Part shown: positions 10,702 to 20,096 of the stretch, in pieces
Layout of the letters: each line of letters begins with the position of its first letter
Numbering within the stretch: the stretch's first letter is position 1
Assembly: GCA_015488115.1 (NCBI GenBank)
Contig: WFOK01000029.1
Coordinates: forward strand, 1 to 58,351
DNA from: Mariprofundaceae bacterium
GTDB lineage: Bacteria > Pseudomonadota > Zetaproteobacteria > Mariprofundales > Mariprofundaceae
Length of the DNA: 58,351 nt
Reading direction: 5' to 3'
Made by a program: the position numbers and the translations under genes
The notes under the pieces: model-generated
Seen by the model: the letters and a program-made list of their open reading frames with translations, nothing else
What the model was told of the DNA's origin: nothing
The model's database searches: none

Positions 10702-11546
10702 ACGACATTTTGCATCAGGCCCAGGCCTATGTCATGGACCCCCTGAGCACGCTCTGGGCGCGGTTGGCGGCATTGTTGCCGAATCTCGCAGGGGCCGCGC
10801 TGATGATGCTCGTTGGCTGGTTGTTGGCCCGCTTGTCAACCGGTCTGACATCCAGGGTTGCTGCGGCCCTTGGCCTGGATGCATTCGCCGAGCGTGTGCA
10901 GCTGAGCCAGGCCATGGCCTGCCTGGGTGTGCGTGATACCTTATCCCGGCTGTTGGGCAGGTTGGTTGGTCTGTTCGTGTTCGTCGCTTTTCTACTTTCG
11001 GCACTTGATGCTCTGCACCTTTCGGCCGCATCCGAGGCCATGCGTGCATTCCTGCTGTATTTTCCGCGCGTGTTCGGGGCCTTGCTTGTGATCATTGGCG
11101 GTCTGTGGCTGGCGAAAGCCGCGGGCTCCTCGGCCGAGCGCGTTGCCGAGGGAGCGGGGGTGGATGCATCGCGCCTCATTGGGCGGATCATTCAGGGCTT
11201 TATGACCTTTCTGACCGTGATGTTGGCCGTTCGTCAGCTTCAACTGGATGTTGGGCTTGTGGCCGAGGTGCTGGGCATCGCGCTGCTGGCTGCGGGAGCA
11301 GCTACGGCACTGGCCTTGGGCCTGGGTGCCCGCGCTCTCGCCGGAGAACTTTTGGCCGGAGCCTATGTGCGGGAGCTGTTTGCTCCGGGCGATGAATTGG
11401 AACTCGATGGCGGTCGAACGGGCGAGGTTGTGGAGGTCGGCGCGGTGAAGACCGTGTTGCGCATGGGAGACGGACGCCTGTTGAGCCTGCCCAATCGGGA
11501 GCTCGTCGATCGGCCGGTGCTGCGCCGCGTGATGGAAGACAACTGA
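10698..11546 (+). CDS. MscS-like mechanosensitive ion channel family protein
   Basis: A 282-aa inner-membrane protein. The N-terminal half contains several hydrophobic helices with the TM-helix repeat pattern (LVGWLLARL, then FPRVFGALLVIIGGLWLAKA). A pore-type helix rich in Gly and Ala follows (AAGAATALALGLGARALAGELLAG split across residues about 200-225). It ends in a beta domain FAPGDELELDGGRTGEVVEVG with LLSLPNRELVDRPV, typical of MscS proteins. The large C-terminal vestibule of E. coli MscS is missing, so it belongs to the short channel class. It is the third gene of an overlapping unit and is followed 6 nt later by an ECF-type sigma factor, an unusual partner. Confidence 0.82.
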   Translation: MNDILHQAQAYVMDPLSTLWARLAALLPNLAGAALMMLVGWLLARLSTGLTSRVAAALGLDAFAERVQLSQAMACLGVRDTLSRLLGRLVGLFVFVAFLLSALDALHLSAASEAMRAFLLYFPRVFGALLVIIGGLWLAKAAGSSAERVAEGAGVDASRLIGRIIQGFMTFLTVMLAVRQLQLDVGLVAEVLGIALLAAGAATALALGLGARALAGELLAGAYVRELFAPGDELELDGGRTGEVVEVGAVKTVLRMGDGRLLSLPNRELVDRPVLRRVMEDN

Positions 11547-11552
11547 CGCTTG

Positions 11553-12089
11553 ATGATGCGTCGCAGGCTTTCTCAGCTTGCCGACGCTGAGCTTGTGGCA
11601 TTGGCCCGGGCGCATCCCCGGCGGCGGGATGCGTTCGAGGAGCTTGCGCGCCGGCACCTTTCCTTCCTGCACGATTATTGTTTCCGGATCTGCATGGATG
11701 CGGATATGGCGGCTGATTGCGCGCAGGAGGCCATGGTTCGCGCCTGGTTGCGCATGGGTGAGCTGCGCGATGATCACCGTTTTGTCGCTTGGTTGCGGCG
11801 GATTGCAACGCGCCTTTGTCTCGATGGCCTGCGACGCAGGCGCCGGGAGGAGGCGTTGCATGCCGGTCTTGTGGCTCCGGAGCCTGGCATGTCTCCCGAT
11901 GAGCATCTATTGTTGCGTCAGGCCCTGGCTTCCTTGTCGGCCGAGGATCGGGCGCTGGTCGTGTTGCGGGCGGATGGCGCGCGTTGGCGCGAGGTGGCTG
12001 ATGCGCTCGGGCTTTCGGAGTCGGCCGCCCGCATGCGCGGCAGCCGGTTGTTGAAACGGATGGCCACGATGCTCGACGCCAGCAGGTAG
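11553..12089 (+). CDS. RNA polymerase sigma factor, ECF-type (sigma-70 family)
   Basis: A 178-aa protein with a sigma region 2 (about residues 25-90, FEELARRHLSFLHDYCFRIC, AADCAQEAMVRAWLRM, FVAWLRRIATRLCLD) and a region 4 helix-turn-helix (LASLSAEDRALVVL, WREVADALGLSESAARMRGS). Regions 1.1 and 3 are absent, as in ECF factors. The start may be 11553 or 11556. It follows the MscS-like gene with 6 nt between, and converges on prfC. No anti-sigma gene (ZAS or similar) is adjacent, so control may come from transcription of the unit or from the membrane proteins upstream; that is inference. Confidence 0.88.
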   Translation: MMRRRLSQLADAELVALARAHPRRRDAFEELARRHLSFLHDYCFRICMDADMAADCAQEAMVRAWLRMGELRDDHRFVAWLRRIATRLCLDGLRRRRREEALHAGLVAPEPGMSPDEHLLLRQALASLSAEDRALVVLRADGARWREVADALGLSESAARMRGSRLLKRMATMLDASR

Positions 12090-12124
12090 GCCTTGTTCAA
12101 TGCTTCTTTCGGGCGGCTGCCTGC

Positions 12125-13708
12125 TCAGACATGCTCGCGCGTCTTATGAAAGCGGAGCTCGGGCCATTGCTCGATGATGTAATTCATCTTCCAGTCGCTT
12201 GGAGCCAGCAGGGTCAGAAAACCGTCCGCATCCTCGGCCAAGCTGGATGCATGCTGTCGGCAGAATCTTTCCAGCGCCTTTTCGTTCTCGCTGGTGATCC
12301 AGCGGGCTGCCTGGAACTCCGTGGCAGCATAGTCGGCATCGACATTGTATTCGGTGCGCAGTCGTTCCACGGTCACGTCGAACTGCAACGCGCCCACAGC
12401 GCCCAAGATATAATCGCCGCCAAGCTGGGTCTTGAAGACCTGGATGGCGCCTTCCTCGGACAATTGGGTCAATCCCTTGTGTAGCTGCTTGCGTTTCATC
12501 GGATCCTTCAGGCGGACCCGGCGGAACAGTTCGGGAGCAAAGTTTGGAATGCCAGTGAATTTCAGCTTTTCCTTGGCCGTGAATGTATCACCGATCTTGA
12601 TCGTGCCATGGTTGTGGATGCCGATGATATCGCCTGGCCAGGCCTCCTCGACATTTTTTCGATCCTGCGCCATGAACATCGTTGCCTTGGACAGACGGAT
12701 ATCCTTGCCGAGACGATGGTGCCGGACTGTCATGCCCTTGCTGAACTTGCCTGAGCAGATGCGGAAGAAGGCAATCCGGTCGCGGTGGGCCGGGTCCATA
12801 TTGGCCTGGATCTTGAAGCAGAAAGCCGAGAATGCTTCCTCTGTAGGATCGACCATGCGCTCCTCCGCCGCCCGCGGTCCGGGAGGTGGTGCGAGTTCGA
12901 CAAACGCATCGAGCAGCTCGCGTACGCCGAAATTGTTGATGGCACTGCCAAAGAATACCGGCGTCTGGGTTCCGTTCAGGAAGTCCTCATGGGCGAACGG
13001 ATTCGCCGCGCCTTCAAGGAGCTCGATGTCTTCCCGCAGGTCATCCGCCTGGGAACCGAGCAATTCATCCAGCCTGGGGTCGCTCAGGTCCTCGATGCGG
13101 AGATTCTCGGAATCGCGGGTGTCCGCTCCTGGTCGGAACAGGTTCAATTCCTTTTTGTAGAGGTTGTAGACGCCCCGGAAGGCCTTGCCCATGCCGATCG
13201 GCCATGACAACGGCGCGCACTCGATGGCCAGCTTGTCCTCGATTTCGGCCAGAATGTCCAGGGGTTCCATGCCTTCGCGGTCAAGCTTGTTGATGAAGGT
13301 GACGATCGGCGTGTTCCTCATCCGGCAGACTTCCATGAGTTTCTCCGTCTGTGGTTCCACGCCCTTGGCCGAGTCAATAACCATCATGGCCGAATCCACA
13401 GCTGTAAGCACGCGGTAGGTATCTTCGGAAAAGTCCTGATGCCCAGGCGTGTCCAGAAGATTGATTTCATGGTCCCGGTAATGGAATTTCATCACCGAAG
13501 AGGCGACCGAGATGCCGCGTTCCTGTTCAATTTTCATCCAGTCGCTGGTCGCATGGCGGGCGGCCTTCCGCGCCTTGATGGCGCCGGCCATCTGAATCGC
13601 TCCACCGAATAGCAGCAGCTTTTCCGTCAGGGTCGTTTTTCCTGCGTCGGGATGGGATATGATGCCGAATGTGCGACGCTTTCGGACTTCCTTGGCTATC
13701 TGGGACAT
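12125..13708 (-). CDS. prfC: Peptide chain release factor 3
   Basis: A 527-aa translational GTPase that recycles RF1/RF2 from the ribosome. G1 [15 protein letters not shown], switch [16 protein letters not shown] and G4 [10 protein letters not shown] are all visible, followed by RF3-typical downstream sequence. The ATG at 13708 is preceded by GAGGTG, making it better than 13759. Length is normal. It stands alone on the minus strand between the convergent sigma factor gene and a terminator. Confidence 0.96.
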   Translation of the reverse strand: MSQIAKEVRKRRTFGIISHPDAGKTTLTEKLLLFGGAIQMAGAIKARKAARHATSDWMKIEQERGISVASSVMKFHYRDHEINLLDTPGHQDFSEDTYRVLTAVDSAMMVIDSAKGVEPQTEKLMEVCRMRNTPIVTFINKLDREGMEPLDILAEIEDKLAIECAPLSWPIGMGKAFRGVYNLYKKELNLFRPGADTRDSENLRIEDLSDPRLDELLGSQADDLREDIELLEGAANPFAHEDFLNGTQTPVFFGSAINNFGVRELLDAFVELAPPPGPRAAEERMVDPTEEAFSAFCFKIQANMDPAHRDRIAFFRICSGKFSKGMTVRHHRLGKDIRLSKATMFMAQDRKNVEEAWPGDIIGIHNHGTIKIGDTFTAKEKLKFTGIPNFAPELFRRVRLKDPMKRKQLHKGLTQLSEEGAIQVFKTQLGGDYILGAVGALQFDVTVERLRTEYNVDADYAATEFQAARWITSENEKALERFCRQHASSLAEDADGFLTLLAPSDWKMNYIIEQWPELRFHKTREHV

Positions 13709-13768
13709 GATCACCTCAACGAACGTCGGCAGGCTTTGGACTGGTTGGGCGTGCTTCAAGTCGGAAAT

Positions 13769-13801
13769 GAAAAATCCGGACGAGCGGATGCCGTCCGGAT
13801 T
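13769..13801 (-). terminator. Rho-independent terminator
   Basis: A 10-bp perfect stem (AATCCGGACG / CGTCCGGATT) with a 9-nt loop. On the minus strand it is followed by a run of T. It ends transcription of the small minus-strand gene at 13826-14002 and separates it from prfC. Confidence 0.85.
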
Positions 13802-13825
13802 GATCGGAGCTTGGAAAAAGCGGGC

Positions 13826-14002
13826 TTAGCTATTGTCGACTGAACAGGAAAGCTCTTCCTGGATCTTTCCGGACTCGACTTCCTCGATGATCTTCTTGTA
13901 GTGCTCGTTGATCGGGCAGCCGCAGGAATGCTGGCTGGTTGCATGCAAGCGAGCCTGTTCGATGTGCCACTGGGCGACTTTCAGGTGCTGGTCAACATTC
14001 AT
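13826..14002 (-). CDS. Small hypothetical protein with CGCP motif
   Basis: A 58-aa soluble protein, function not recognised. AAGGAGA precedes the ATG at 14002 at good spacing, and a strong terminator follows the stop, so the gene is very likely real. Visible features are a histidine/alanine-rich first half (HLKVAQWHIEQARLHATSQH), then SCGCP, then an acidic helix (KKIIEEVESGKIQEEL) and a late single Cys. The His and Cys content could suggest metal or redox chemistry but nothing proves it. Confidence 0.75.
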   Translation of the reverse strand: MNVDQHLKVAQWHIEQARLHATSQHSCGCPINEHYKKIIEEVESGKIQEELSCSVDNS

Positions 14003-14157
14003 ACTATCAGTCTCCTTTGGATTGAGGTCGAATTGATGCAGAATTGCATCACCGCGAATGATGGACCATTGACGGAAGGTCGTCCACCGTATGCCGAGCA
14101 TGGCTTTTGCCGGCTGCGGTGTCTGGCGGGAAGGTCCGGGCGGCCAGGAGGAAACAG

Positions 14158-14715
14158 ATGCCGATACGCAAGGCCTTGCGGGATTACTATGGCTGGTTGC
14201 GACAGCATGGCTGCAACGACTCTCACTCGGGCAATATCTCGGCTCGGGACGATGAAGTCTTCTGGATAACCCCGACAGGCGCCTGCGCAGACACGCTGCA
14301 GGCCGAGGATTTCATTGCATGTCCGGTATGGGGGGAGATCACCGCAGGTGCATCCGGCGATGCCCGGCTTCATCAGGCGATCTATCGGCGAAATGGCAAG
14401 GCTTGGGCTGTTGTGCACAGCCATTGTCCACATGCGGTCGCCTTGACCCTTGGTGGTGATGATTTCGTGCCTCCGGACTTCGAGGGACAGCTCTATTTCC
14501 CGCGCGTGCCAGTGCTTGAGGTCCCTTATGAGGAGTATTTCGAGCGGGCTGCCGAACAGGTAGCGGAAATGCTGCTTGCGCATCGGGTCTGTATCGTGCG
14601 TGGGCATGGCGTTTACGCCTGGGGTGAAAGCCTCGATCAGGCTTACAAATGGACCTGTTCGCTGGAGCTTTCCGCGAAGACGGCATTCATCGCGCGTCAG
14701 GCAGGGGTGATCTGA
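14158..14715 (+). CDS. Class II aldolase/adducin family protein
   Basis: A 185-aa zinc-dependent aldolase-type protein. The phosphate-binding region is HSGNISARDDEVFWITPTG, zinc ligands are in VVHSHCPHAVAL (HxH) and RGHGVYAWG (third His). Members cleave or dehydrate sugar phosphates (fuculose-1-phosphate aldolase, ribulose-5-phosphate epimerase, MtnB); no substrate can be assigned. AGGAGG lies 6 nt before the ATG at 14158, supporting this start over 14107. Followed after one base by the SirB2 gene, so they are co-transcribed. Confidence 0.88.
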   Translation: MPIRKALRDYYGWLRQHGCNDSHSGNISARDDEVFWITPTGACADTLQAEDFIACPVWGEITAGASGDARLHQAIYRRNGKAWAVVHSHCPHAVALTLGGDDFVPPDFEGQLYFPRVPVLEVPYEEYFERAAEQVAEMLLAHRVCIVRGHGVYAWGESLDQAYKWTCSLELSAKTAFIARQAGVI

Positions 14716-14716
14716 C

Positions 14717-15100
14717 ATGCACGCACCGCTGGAGGCACTGCGTCTGTTTCACCTTGGGTGTGCTGCAGGGTCACTGTCGTTGTTTGTCTGGCGAGGGGTG
14801 CGCCAGTGGCAGGGGCGACCCGTGCTTCATCGCCTGGGAAGGCGGATTGTGCCGGATGTCATTGACACGATGCTGCTGCTCAGTGGCTTGTCGATGGTGA
14901 TGGTGCTGCGACAGTATCCGTTTGTCGAAACCTGGATGACCATCAAGCTGTTTCTTGTCGCCGTCTATATCATGCTGGGATTCGTGGCCTTCCGCCTGGG
15001 CAAACATGCGCGGTTGCGTCGTGCTGCCTGGTGGGGGGCCCTCTTGGTTTTTGCCGGCATCCTTGCGATCGTCAGGGTGCATTTGTCGGGATATTTCTGA
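14717..15100 (+). CDS. SirB2 family membrane protein
   Basis: A 127-aa protein with four predicted transmembrane helices. Family patterns include LRLFHLGCAAGSLSLFVWRG, DTMLLLSGLSMVM and WMTIKLFLVAVYIMLGFVAF. Its biochemical role is unknown; relatives are common in gammaproteobacteria. The start follows the aldolase stop after a single nucleotide. Confidence 0.88.
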   Translation: MHAPLEALRLFHLGCAAGSLSLFVWRGVRQWQGRPVLHRLGRRIVPDVIDTMLLLSGLSMVMVLRQYPFVETWMTIKLFLVAVYIMLGFVAFRLGKHARLRRAAWWGALLVFAGILAIVRVHLSGYF

Positions 15101-15177
15101 GTCCGTACCCGGTGTGCGTTTATTGACCGGACACAATCCGCTAGGTTTGCGACAAACGTAGAACGGAGGTTGAGACC

Positions 15178-15732
15178 ATGGCACTTGTTGCTTCCATTCA
15201 TGTTGATCTGGGCTGGGCGCTGCCTGATTTCACGCTTGAGGATCCGGATGGCAGGGTTCATTCGCTGCATGATGAACTGGGACCGGAGGGACTTCTGGTG
15301 GCGTTTACCTGCAACCACTGTCCGTATGCGCTGGCGGTCTGGCCGCGGCTGATCCGTCATGCCAAGACCTTGCGCGCCATGGGCATCCATACGGTCGCGA
15401 TCAATCCGAACATTCATCCCGATTATCCTGAAGATTCCATTCCCGCGATGAAGGAAAAGATCAAGGAATGGGGCATTGATTTTCCATATCTCGCCGACAA
15501 GACCCAGGAGGTAGCCAAGGCCTTCGATGCTCAGTGCACGCCGGATTTGTACCTGTTCGACAAGCATGGCAAGCTTTATTATCACGGCCGCATCGATGAC
15601 TATTGGAAGGACGAAAGCAAGGTGACGCGTCAGGAGCTCATTCCCGCGGCCGAGTCCATGGTTCGGGGCGAGCCGGCCCCGCAGCCCCAGCACCCGACCA
15701 TCGGCTGCTCAATCAAGTGGCTGGATGATTAG
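15178..15732 (+). CDS. Thioredoxin-like/AhpC-TSA family protein
   Basis: A 184-aa cytoplasmic protein with a thioredoxin fold of the redoxin class. N-terminal LPDFTLEDPDGRVHSLHD leads to the active region VAFTCNHCPYALAVWPRL, where CxxC is CNHC. Later PDLYLFDKHGKLYYHGRIDD and the C-terminal PTIGCSIKW are typical of this family. A thiol-reductase or peroxiredoxin-like role is likely, substrate unknown. GGAGG lies before the ATG at 15178, and a terminator follows the stop, so it is a single-gene unit or the end of one. Confidence 0.88.
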   Translation: MALVASIHVDLGWALPDFTLEDPDGRVHSLHDELGPEGLLVAFTCNHCPYALAVWPRLIRHAKTLRAMGIHTVAINPNIHPDYPEDSIPAMKEKIKEWGIDFPYLADKTQEVAKAFDAQCTPDLYLFDKHGKLYYHGRIDDYWKDESKVTRQELIPAAESMVRGEPAPQPQHPTIGCSIKWLDD

Positions 15733-15756
15733 CTTCGGCAGGGAGCCGGACCAAGG

Positions 15757-15783
15757 GCGGGTACCGCGTGTGCCCGCTTTTTT
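15757..15783 (+). terminator. Rho-independent terminator
   Basis: An 8-bp stem GCGGGTAC / GTGCCCGC (one G-T pair) with a 5-nt loop, followed by TTTTTT. It lies 24 nt after the stop of the thioredoxin-like gene. Confidence 0.85.
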
Positions 15784-16404
15784 GTCATGACCAGTGGTTG
15801 CCTCAGCGTCTGCTTCTTTTGGCGCTGTCCAGGCGCCTTGGAGGGGGCAACAGACGCAAATACGCCTTCGGGGTGATTGGCTGTTGCGCATAAACCATGC
15901 GAGGCACACCGAGTTTTTGTATGCGGGATTCCATCATGGTCGCAGCAACGGCCGGGTCGATACCAATCGCGGATTTGTCCACTTGCGCCACCGCAGCCGA
16001 TTTTCGGCAAGTCGGCCATGGGAGCTCTTTGCCCATTAGCCGCGACATCTTCGGTCAGTTGTCCAAGCGCATGCTGGCGGAGGATTGAGGCAGGACTTGC
16101 TGTCTCCGGGAAAAGCGACCGCTTTCTTGGTTTCGGGATCTTTCGGGACGAGGAGCGACTGACCCTGGCTCCAGGCGCGGTCGATTCAGGGAGCATCTTC
16201 CGAGTGAACAGTTATGCAGGGCTTGTCTATTCCCTGAATGCAACTCGTCTGCCAATGCCATTTTCCAACTGGCAACTGGTGCCCGCTGATTGTTGCACGC
16301 CTGCCTTCTGGCGCTGAACATCCGCATGGGCCAGGGAATCGGTGCTATCCTCCATCCCTTTGATGTCATTCCCGCTTCGCCCTCCTAGCCAGGCGACTTT
16401 TCTC
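15784..16404. other. Gene-poor spacer, no recognised gene
   Basis: About 620 nt with no protein I can identify on either strand. On the minus strand, frames at 15803-16048 and 16049-16196 show fragments with protein-like composition (for example GIDPAVAATMMESRIQKLG and HALGQLTEDVAANGQ), but they are in different frames with stops between and no good ribosome site. It could be a decayed gene or long leader/upstream DNA of the manC promoter. Confidence 0.4.
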
Positions 16405-16433
16405 CCGACATGTCGCTTTCTTTGGACTATAAT
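16405..16433 (+). promoter_or_regulatory. Sigma-70-type promoter for GDP-fucose operon
   Basis: A perfect -10 TATAAT at 16428-16433 is preceded after a 17-nt spacer by CCGACA (4 of 6 match to TTGACA). Predicted start of transcription is near 16440, leaving about 95 nt of leader before the AAGGAG ribosome site and ATG at 16534. Confidence 0.65.
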
Positions 16434-16568
16434 GCGCTCATGCATGAGGGGGATGCAGGACCTTTAGGAGGCGCCCTTTGTATGCAGCTTTAGCCTTGGG
16501 ACTGGAATCCTTGATACATCGGAAAGGAGCCATATGAAGATGACAGGAGATGCAAAAGGGCATGTCGA

Positions 16569-17972
16569 CTGCATGCCGTCGTGCTTGCGGGCGGGTCTGG
16601 GACACGGCTCTGGCCGCTTTCGCGCCAGCAATTGCCGAAACAGTTCCTCTGCCTGGAGGGGACGGAAAACCTTCTCGATGCCACGGTGGGCCGGTTGCAG
16701 CCGCTCATTGGGCCGGAGAACGTCATGGTTGTCACGGCCGAGGCTCATGCATCGGGAGAAGCCTTTGACCTGCTGGAGAAATACACGACCCTGCTGGAGC
16801 CGGTTGGCAGGAACACGGCTCCCGCCATTGCTGTTGCGGCGGCCTGGCTGCTTGATCAGCTCGGGCGGGATCCGGTCATGGTCGTGCTACCCGCGGATCA
16901 CTTGATTCGAAATGTCCAAGGGTTCCACGACTGCCTGCGCCTTGCAGCCATGGAGGCAGAGAAGGGGGCTTTGGTGACATTCGGAATCCTGCCTACCCGG
17001 GCCGATACCGGCTTTGGCTATATCCAGGTGAAGCCTGGTCCGGGGGCGATCTTCGATGTTCTCCGCTTTACGGAAAAGCCAGACCTGGAGACGGCCGAGC
17101 GCTTTCTCGAGCAAGGCGGCTATTTCTGGAATTCGGGCATGTTTGTCTGGAAGGCCTCGGTGATCCTTGAGGCCATCAGGGAGCATTTGCCGGCAGTGCA
17201 CGAGGTTCTGCAGCGCATCAGGAAGCTGTGGAGCGTGGATGAGCATCCCCAGGAAGTCCTGCGAAGACATTTTGGTGACATGCCATCGATTTCCATTGAT
17301 TACGGCGTCATGGAGAAGGCCGGCAATGTCCGACTCGTGCCCGCCGATATCGGTTGGTCGGATGTTGGAAGCTGGGATGCCGTTTATGATATTTCGCAAA
17401 AGGATGAGGCGGGCAATGTCATTGATGGTGATGTGCTTGCGCTGTCCTGTTCCCGTTCCCTGCTGCGGAGCCAGCGTCGCCTGCTTGCCGCCGCTGGGCT
17501 GGAAGACATTATCGCGGTCGAGACCGATGATGCGATTCTGATCTGTCGACGGGGAGACAGCCAAGCCGTTCGAAAGATTGTCGATGTGCTGAAGCAACAG
17601 GGCCGGAATCATCATATCGAGCATGTGACGGTCAGGCGTCCATGGGGAAGTTATACGGTGCTTGAGGATCATGCATCCGGTTACAAGCTCAAGCGGCTGG
17701 AGGTCAAGCCTGGCGCCAGCCTCAGCCTGCAGGCGCATCAGCATCGTTCCGAGCACTGGGTGGTTGTATCGGGAACGGCGACCGTGACCAATGGCGAGCG
17801 TACTTACACGGTCGCCAAGAACGAAAGCACGTATATCCCGATCGGACAGACCCACCGGCTGGCGAACCGAGGCAAGATCCCGCTGCAGATCATCGAGGTT
17901 CAGGTGGGTGATTATCTGGGCGAGGATGATATTGAGCGTTTCGAGGACCATTATGGGAGGGCAGGCGAATGA
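16569..17972 (+). CDS. manC: Mannose-1-phosphate guanylyltransferase / mannose-6-phosphate isomerase
   Basis: Bifunctional enzyme of about 467 aa making GDP-mannose. N-terminal GTP-transferase motifs [14 protein letters not shown] and FTEKPDLE are intact, and the C-terminal cupin carries [19 protein letters not shown], the isomerase/type II signature. The 5' end is odd. A strong AAGGAG plus ATG at 16534 reads in a different frame from the conserved LHAVVLAGG start, and no ATG, GTG or TTG lies between the in-frame stop at 16512 and that start; the first GTG (16581) would cut into the first beta strand. I place the boundary at CTG 16569. A one-base change in the interval would restore the frame. 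It overlaps gmd by ATGA. Confidence 0.88.
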   Translation: MHAVVLAGGSGTRLWPLSRQQLPKQFLCLEGTENLLDATVGRLQPLIGPENVMVVTAEAHASGEAFDLLEKYTTLLEPVGRNTAPAIAVAAAWLLDQLGRDPVMVVLPADHLIRNVQGFHDCLRLAAMEAEKGALVTFGILPTRADTGFGYIQVKPGPGAIFDVLRFTEKPDLETAERFLEQGGYFWNSGMFVWKASVILEAIREHLPAVHEVLQRIRKLWSVDEHPQEVLRRHFGDMPSISIDYGVMEKAGNVRLVPADIGWSDVGSWDAVYDISQKDEAGNVIDGDVLALSCSRSLLRSQRRLLAAAGLEDIIAVETDDAILICRRGDSQAVRKIVDVLKQQGRNHHIEHVTVRRPWGSYTVLEDHASGYKLKRLEVKPGASLSLQAHQHRSEHWVVVSGTATVTNGERTYTVAKNESTYIPIGQTHRLANRGKIPLQIIEVQVGDYLGEDDIERFEDHYGRAGE

Positions 17973-19060
17973 CGCGGAAAAGAAGGGCCTTGATCACTGG
18001 GATTACGGGTCAGGATGGTGCGTATTTGGCGGAGTTTTTGCTGGGAAAGGGTTATGAGGTTCATGGGATCAAGCGTCGGACGTCGCTGTTCAACACGGAC
18101 CGGATTGACCATTTGTATCAGGATCCGCATGAGAGCGATCGTCGATTTATTCTGCACCATGGAGACATGACGGATTCGTCGAGTCTGATTCGGATTATCC
18201 AGCAGGTTCAGCCGGACGAGATATACAATCTGGCTGCGCAGTCGCACGTGGCGGTGAGTTTTGAGGAGCCGGAGTACACGGCGGATTCGGACGCATTGGG
18301 GGCGCTGAGGATTCTGGAGGCGATCCGGATTTTGGGTTTGGAAGGGAAGACGCGTTATTACCAGGCGTCGACATCGGAGTTGTACGGCAAGGTTCAGGAG
18401 ATACCGCAGAAGGAGACGACGCCGTTTTATCCGCGTAGTCCGTATGCGGTGGCGAAGCTGTATGCGTACTGGATCACGGTGAACTACCGTGAGGCGTACG
18501 GGATCTATGCATGCAACGGGATTTTGTTCAACCACGAGTCGCCGCTTCGGGGTGAGACGTTTGTGACGCGGAAGATCACGCGTGCGTTGGCGAGGATCAA
18601 GCTTGGTCTTCAGGAGTGTTTGTATTTGGGGAACCTGAACGCGAAGCGCGACTGGGGTCATGCGCGGGACTATGTGCGCATGCAGTGGCTGATGCTGCAG
18701 CAGGATGAGCCGGAGGATTTTGTGATAGCGACTGGGGTTCAGTACTCGGTTCGGGATTTTGTGGAGGCTGCGGCATCGGAGGTTGGCCTTGAGATCCGGT
18801 GGGAGGGCTCGGGCGTGGACGAGAAGGGTTATGATCAGCACGGGCGCTGTATTGTGGCGGTGGACCCACGTTATTTTCGGCCGACGGAGGTTGAGACGTT
18901 GCTTGGCGATCCATCGAAGGCGAAGGAGAAGCTTGGCTGGGAGCCTGAGGTGACGTTTGAGGAGTTGGTGAGCGAGATGATGCGCGAGGATCTGAAGGAG
19001 GCGGAGCGCGATGCCCTGGTGAAGGATCACGGGTATCGTGCGTACAATCGCCATGAATAG
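17969..19060 (+). CDS. gmd: GDP-mannose 4,6-dehydratase
   Basis: A 363-aa short-chain dehydrogenase-like enzyme converting GDP-mannose to GDP-4-keto-6-deoxymannose. The Rossmann motif [15 protein letters not shown] is at the N-terminus and the catalytic [10 protein letters not shown] (YxxxK) is near residue 155. Substrate-binding [17 protein letters not shown] is present. The ATG overlaps the manC stop by 4 nt. Codon use is strikingly biased to G-ending codons (GCG, ACG, TCG, TTG, GGG) compared with manC before it and with genes beyond fcl, suggesting acquisition or gene conversion. Confidence 0.97.
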   Translation: MTRKRRALITGITGQDGAYLAEFLLGKGYEVHGIKRRTSLFNTDRIDHLYQDPHESDRRFILHHGDMTDSSSLIRIIQQVQPDEIYNLAAQSHVAVSFEEPEYTADSDALGALRILEAIRILGLEGKTRYYQASTSELYGKVQEIPQKETTPFYPRSPYAVAKLYAYWITVNYREAYGIYACNGILFNHESPLRGETFVTRKITRALARIKLGLQECLYLGNLNAKRDWGHARDYVRMQWLMLQQDEPEDFVIATGVQYSVRDFVEAAASEVGLEIRWEGSGVDEKGYDQHGRCIVAVDPRYFRPTEVETLLGDPSKAKEKLGWEPEVTFEELVSEMMREDLKEAERDALVKDHGYRAYNRHE

Positions 19061-20096
19061 GGGATCGAGGATTTATGTTGCCGGGCACCGTGGTCTGGTG
19101 GGCTCGGCCATTGTGCGCAGGCTCCGGAAGGAAGGCCATGACAACCTTGTGCTTCGCAGCTCAAGCGAGCTGGATTTGCGGGACCAGAAGGCTGTGGACG
19201 CCTTCTTTGCCGAGGAGAAGCCGGAGTACGTGTTTCTGGCTGCGGCGCGTGTGGGCGGCATTCACGCGAACGACAGCCGTCCTGCGGATTTCATTCGTGA
19301 CAATTTGCAGATACAGACGAACGTGATTGATGCGGCCTGGCGGCATGGGGTGAGGAAGCTGTTGTTTTTGGGTTCTTCGTGCATTTATCCGAAGCATGCG
19401 CCGCAGCCGCTTAAGGAGGAGTATCTGCTGACGGGGCCGCTTGAGCCGACGAACGAGTGGTATGCGGTGGCGAAGATTGCGGGGATCAAGATGTGCCAGG
19501 CCTATCGTCGGCAGTACGGTTTTGATGCGATCAGCCTGATGCCGACGAACTTGTACGGTCCGGGAGACAATTTTGATTTGGAGTCTTCACATGTGTTGCC
19601 TGCGTTGCTGCGCAAGTTTCATTTGGCGAAGCTGGCTGGAGCGGGTGATCTTGAGGCCATTGCCCGTGATGAGGATCATGATGGCCGGATACCTGACGGC
19701 GTGCTTGCGATGCTGGGTCTTGAGCGCACAAACGGCGGCTTCCGGCGCACGGGCGTGGAGCCGAAGGTTGTGCTGTGGGGCACGGGGAGTCCCCGGCGCG
19801 AGTTTCTGCATGTGGACGATTTGGCCGATGCCTGCTTATTCCTGATGCAAAATTACAGCGACGAGCAGATCGTCAATGTCGGCGTTGGCAAGGACATCAC
19901 GATTCGGGAGCTTGCCGGGATGGTACGCGATATTGTGGGATTTGAGGGCGAGCTTGTCTGGGATGCGAGCAAGCCGGACGGCACGCCGCGCAAGCTGATG
20001 GACGTCTCAAGGCTCCATGCGCTGGGATGGCAGGCCTCCATCCCTCTGGAGCAAGGTATCCGAAACGTCTACGAACATGATCTGAAAGACCGATGA
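19053..20096 (+). CDS. fcl: GDP-L-fucose synthase
   Basis: A 347-aa epimerase/reductase completing GDP-L-fucose synthesis after gmd. The cofactor motif [13 protein letters not shown] starts the protein, SSCIYPK and [14 protein letters not shown] carry the catalytic Ser and YxxxK. An insertion of about 30 residues (around residues 196-235, containing [13 protein letters not shown]) is present as in many bacterial homologues. The ATG at 19053 overlaps the gmd stop by 8 nt; the earlier frame from 19038 is less likely. The first half shares gmd's codon bias; the last third does not. Confidence 0.96.
   Translation: MNRGSRIYVAGHRGLVGSAIVRRLRKEGHDNLVLRSSSELDLRDQKAVDAFFAEEKPEYVFLAAARVGGIHANDSRPADFIRDNLQIQTNVIDAAWRHGVRKLLFLGSSCIYPKHAPQPLKEEYLLTGPLEPTNEWYAVAKIAGIKMCQAYRRQYGFDAISLMPTNLYGPGDNFDLESSHVLPALLRKFHLAKLAGAGDLEAIARDEDHDGRIPDGVLAMLGLERTNGGFRRTGVEPKVVLWGTGSPRREFLHVDDLADACLFLMQNYSDEQIVNVGVGKDITIRELAGMVRDIVGFEGELVWDASKPDGTPRKLMDVSRLHALGWQASIPLEQGIRNVYEHDLKDR

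Noticed and set aside
16565-16577. GTCGAC and GCATGC sites close together, reminiscent of a cloning polylinker
   Set aside because: Only two six-base sites with a base between; the flanking sequence is natural manC. Coincidence is enough.
17951-19054. Open frame of 367 codons opposite gmd on the minus strand
   Set aside because: It mirrors gmd almost exactly, which arises from the G-ending codon bias of that gene. The product is Arg/Leu/Pro-rich and resembles no family; gmd is certain.
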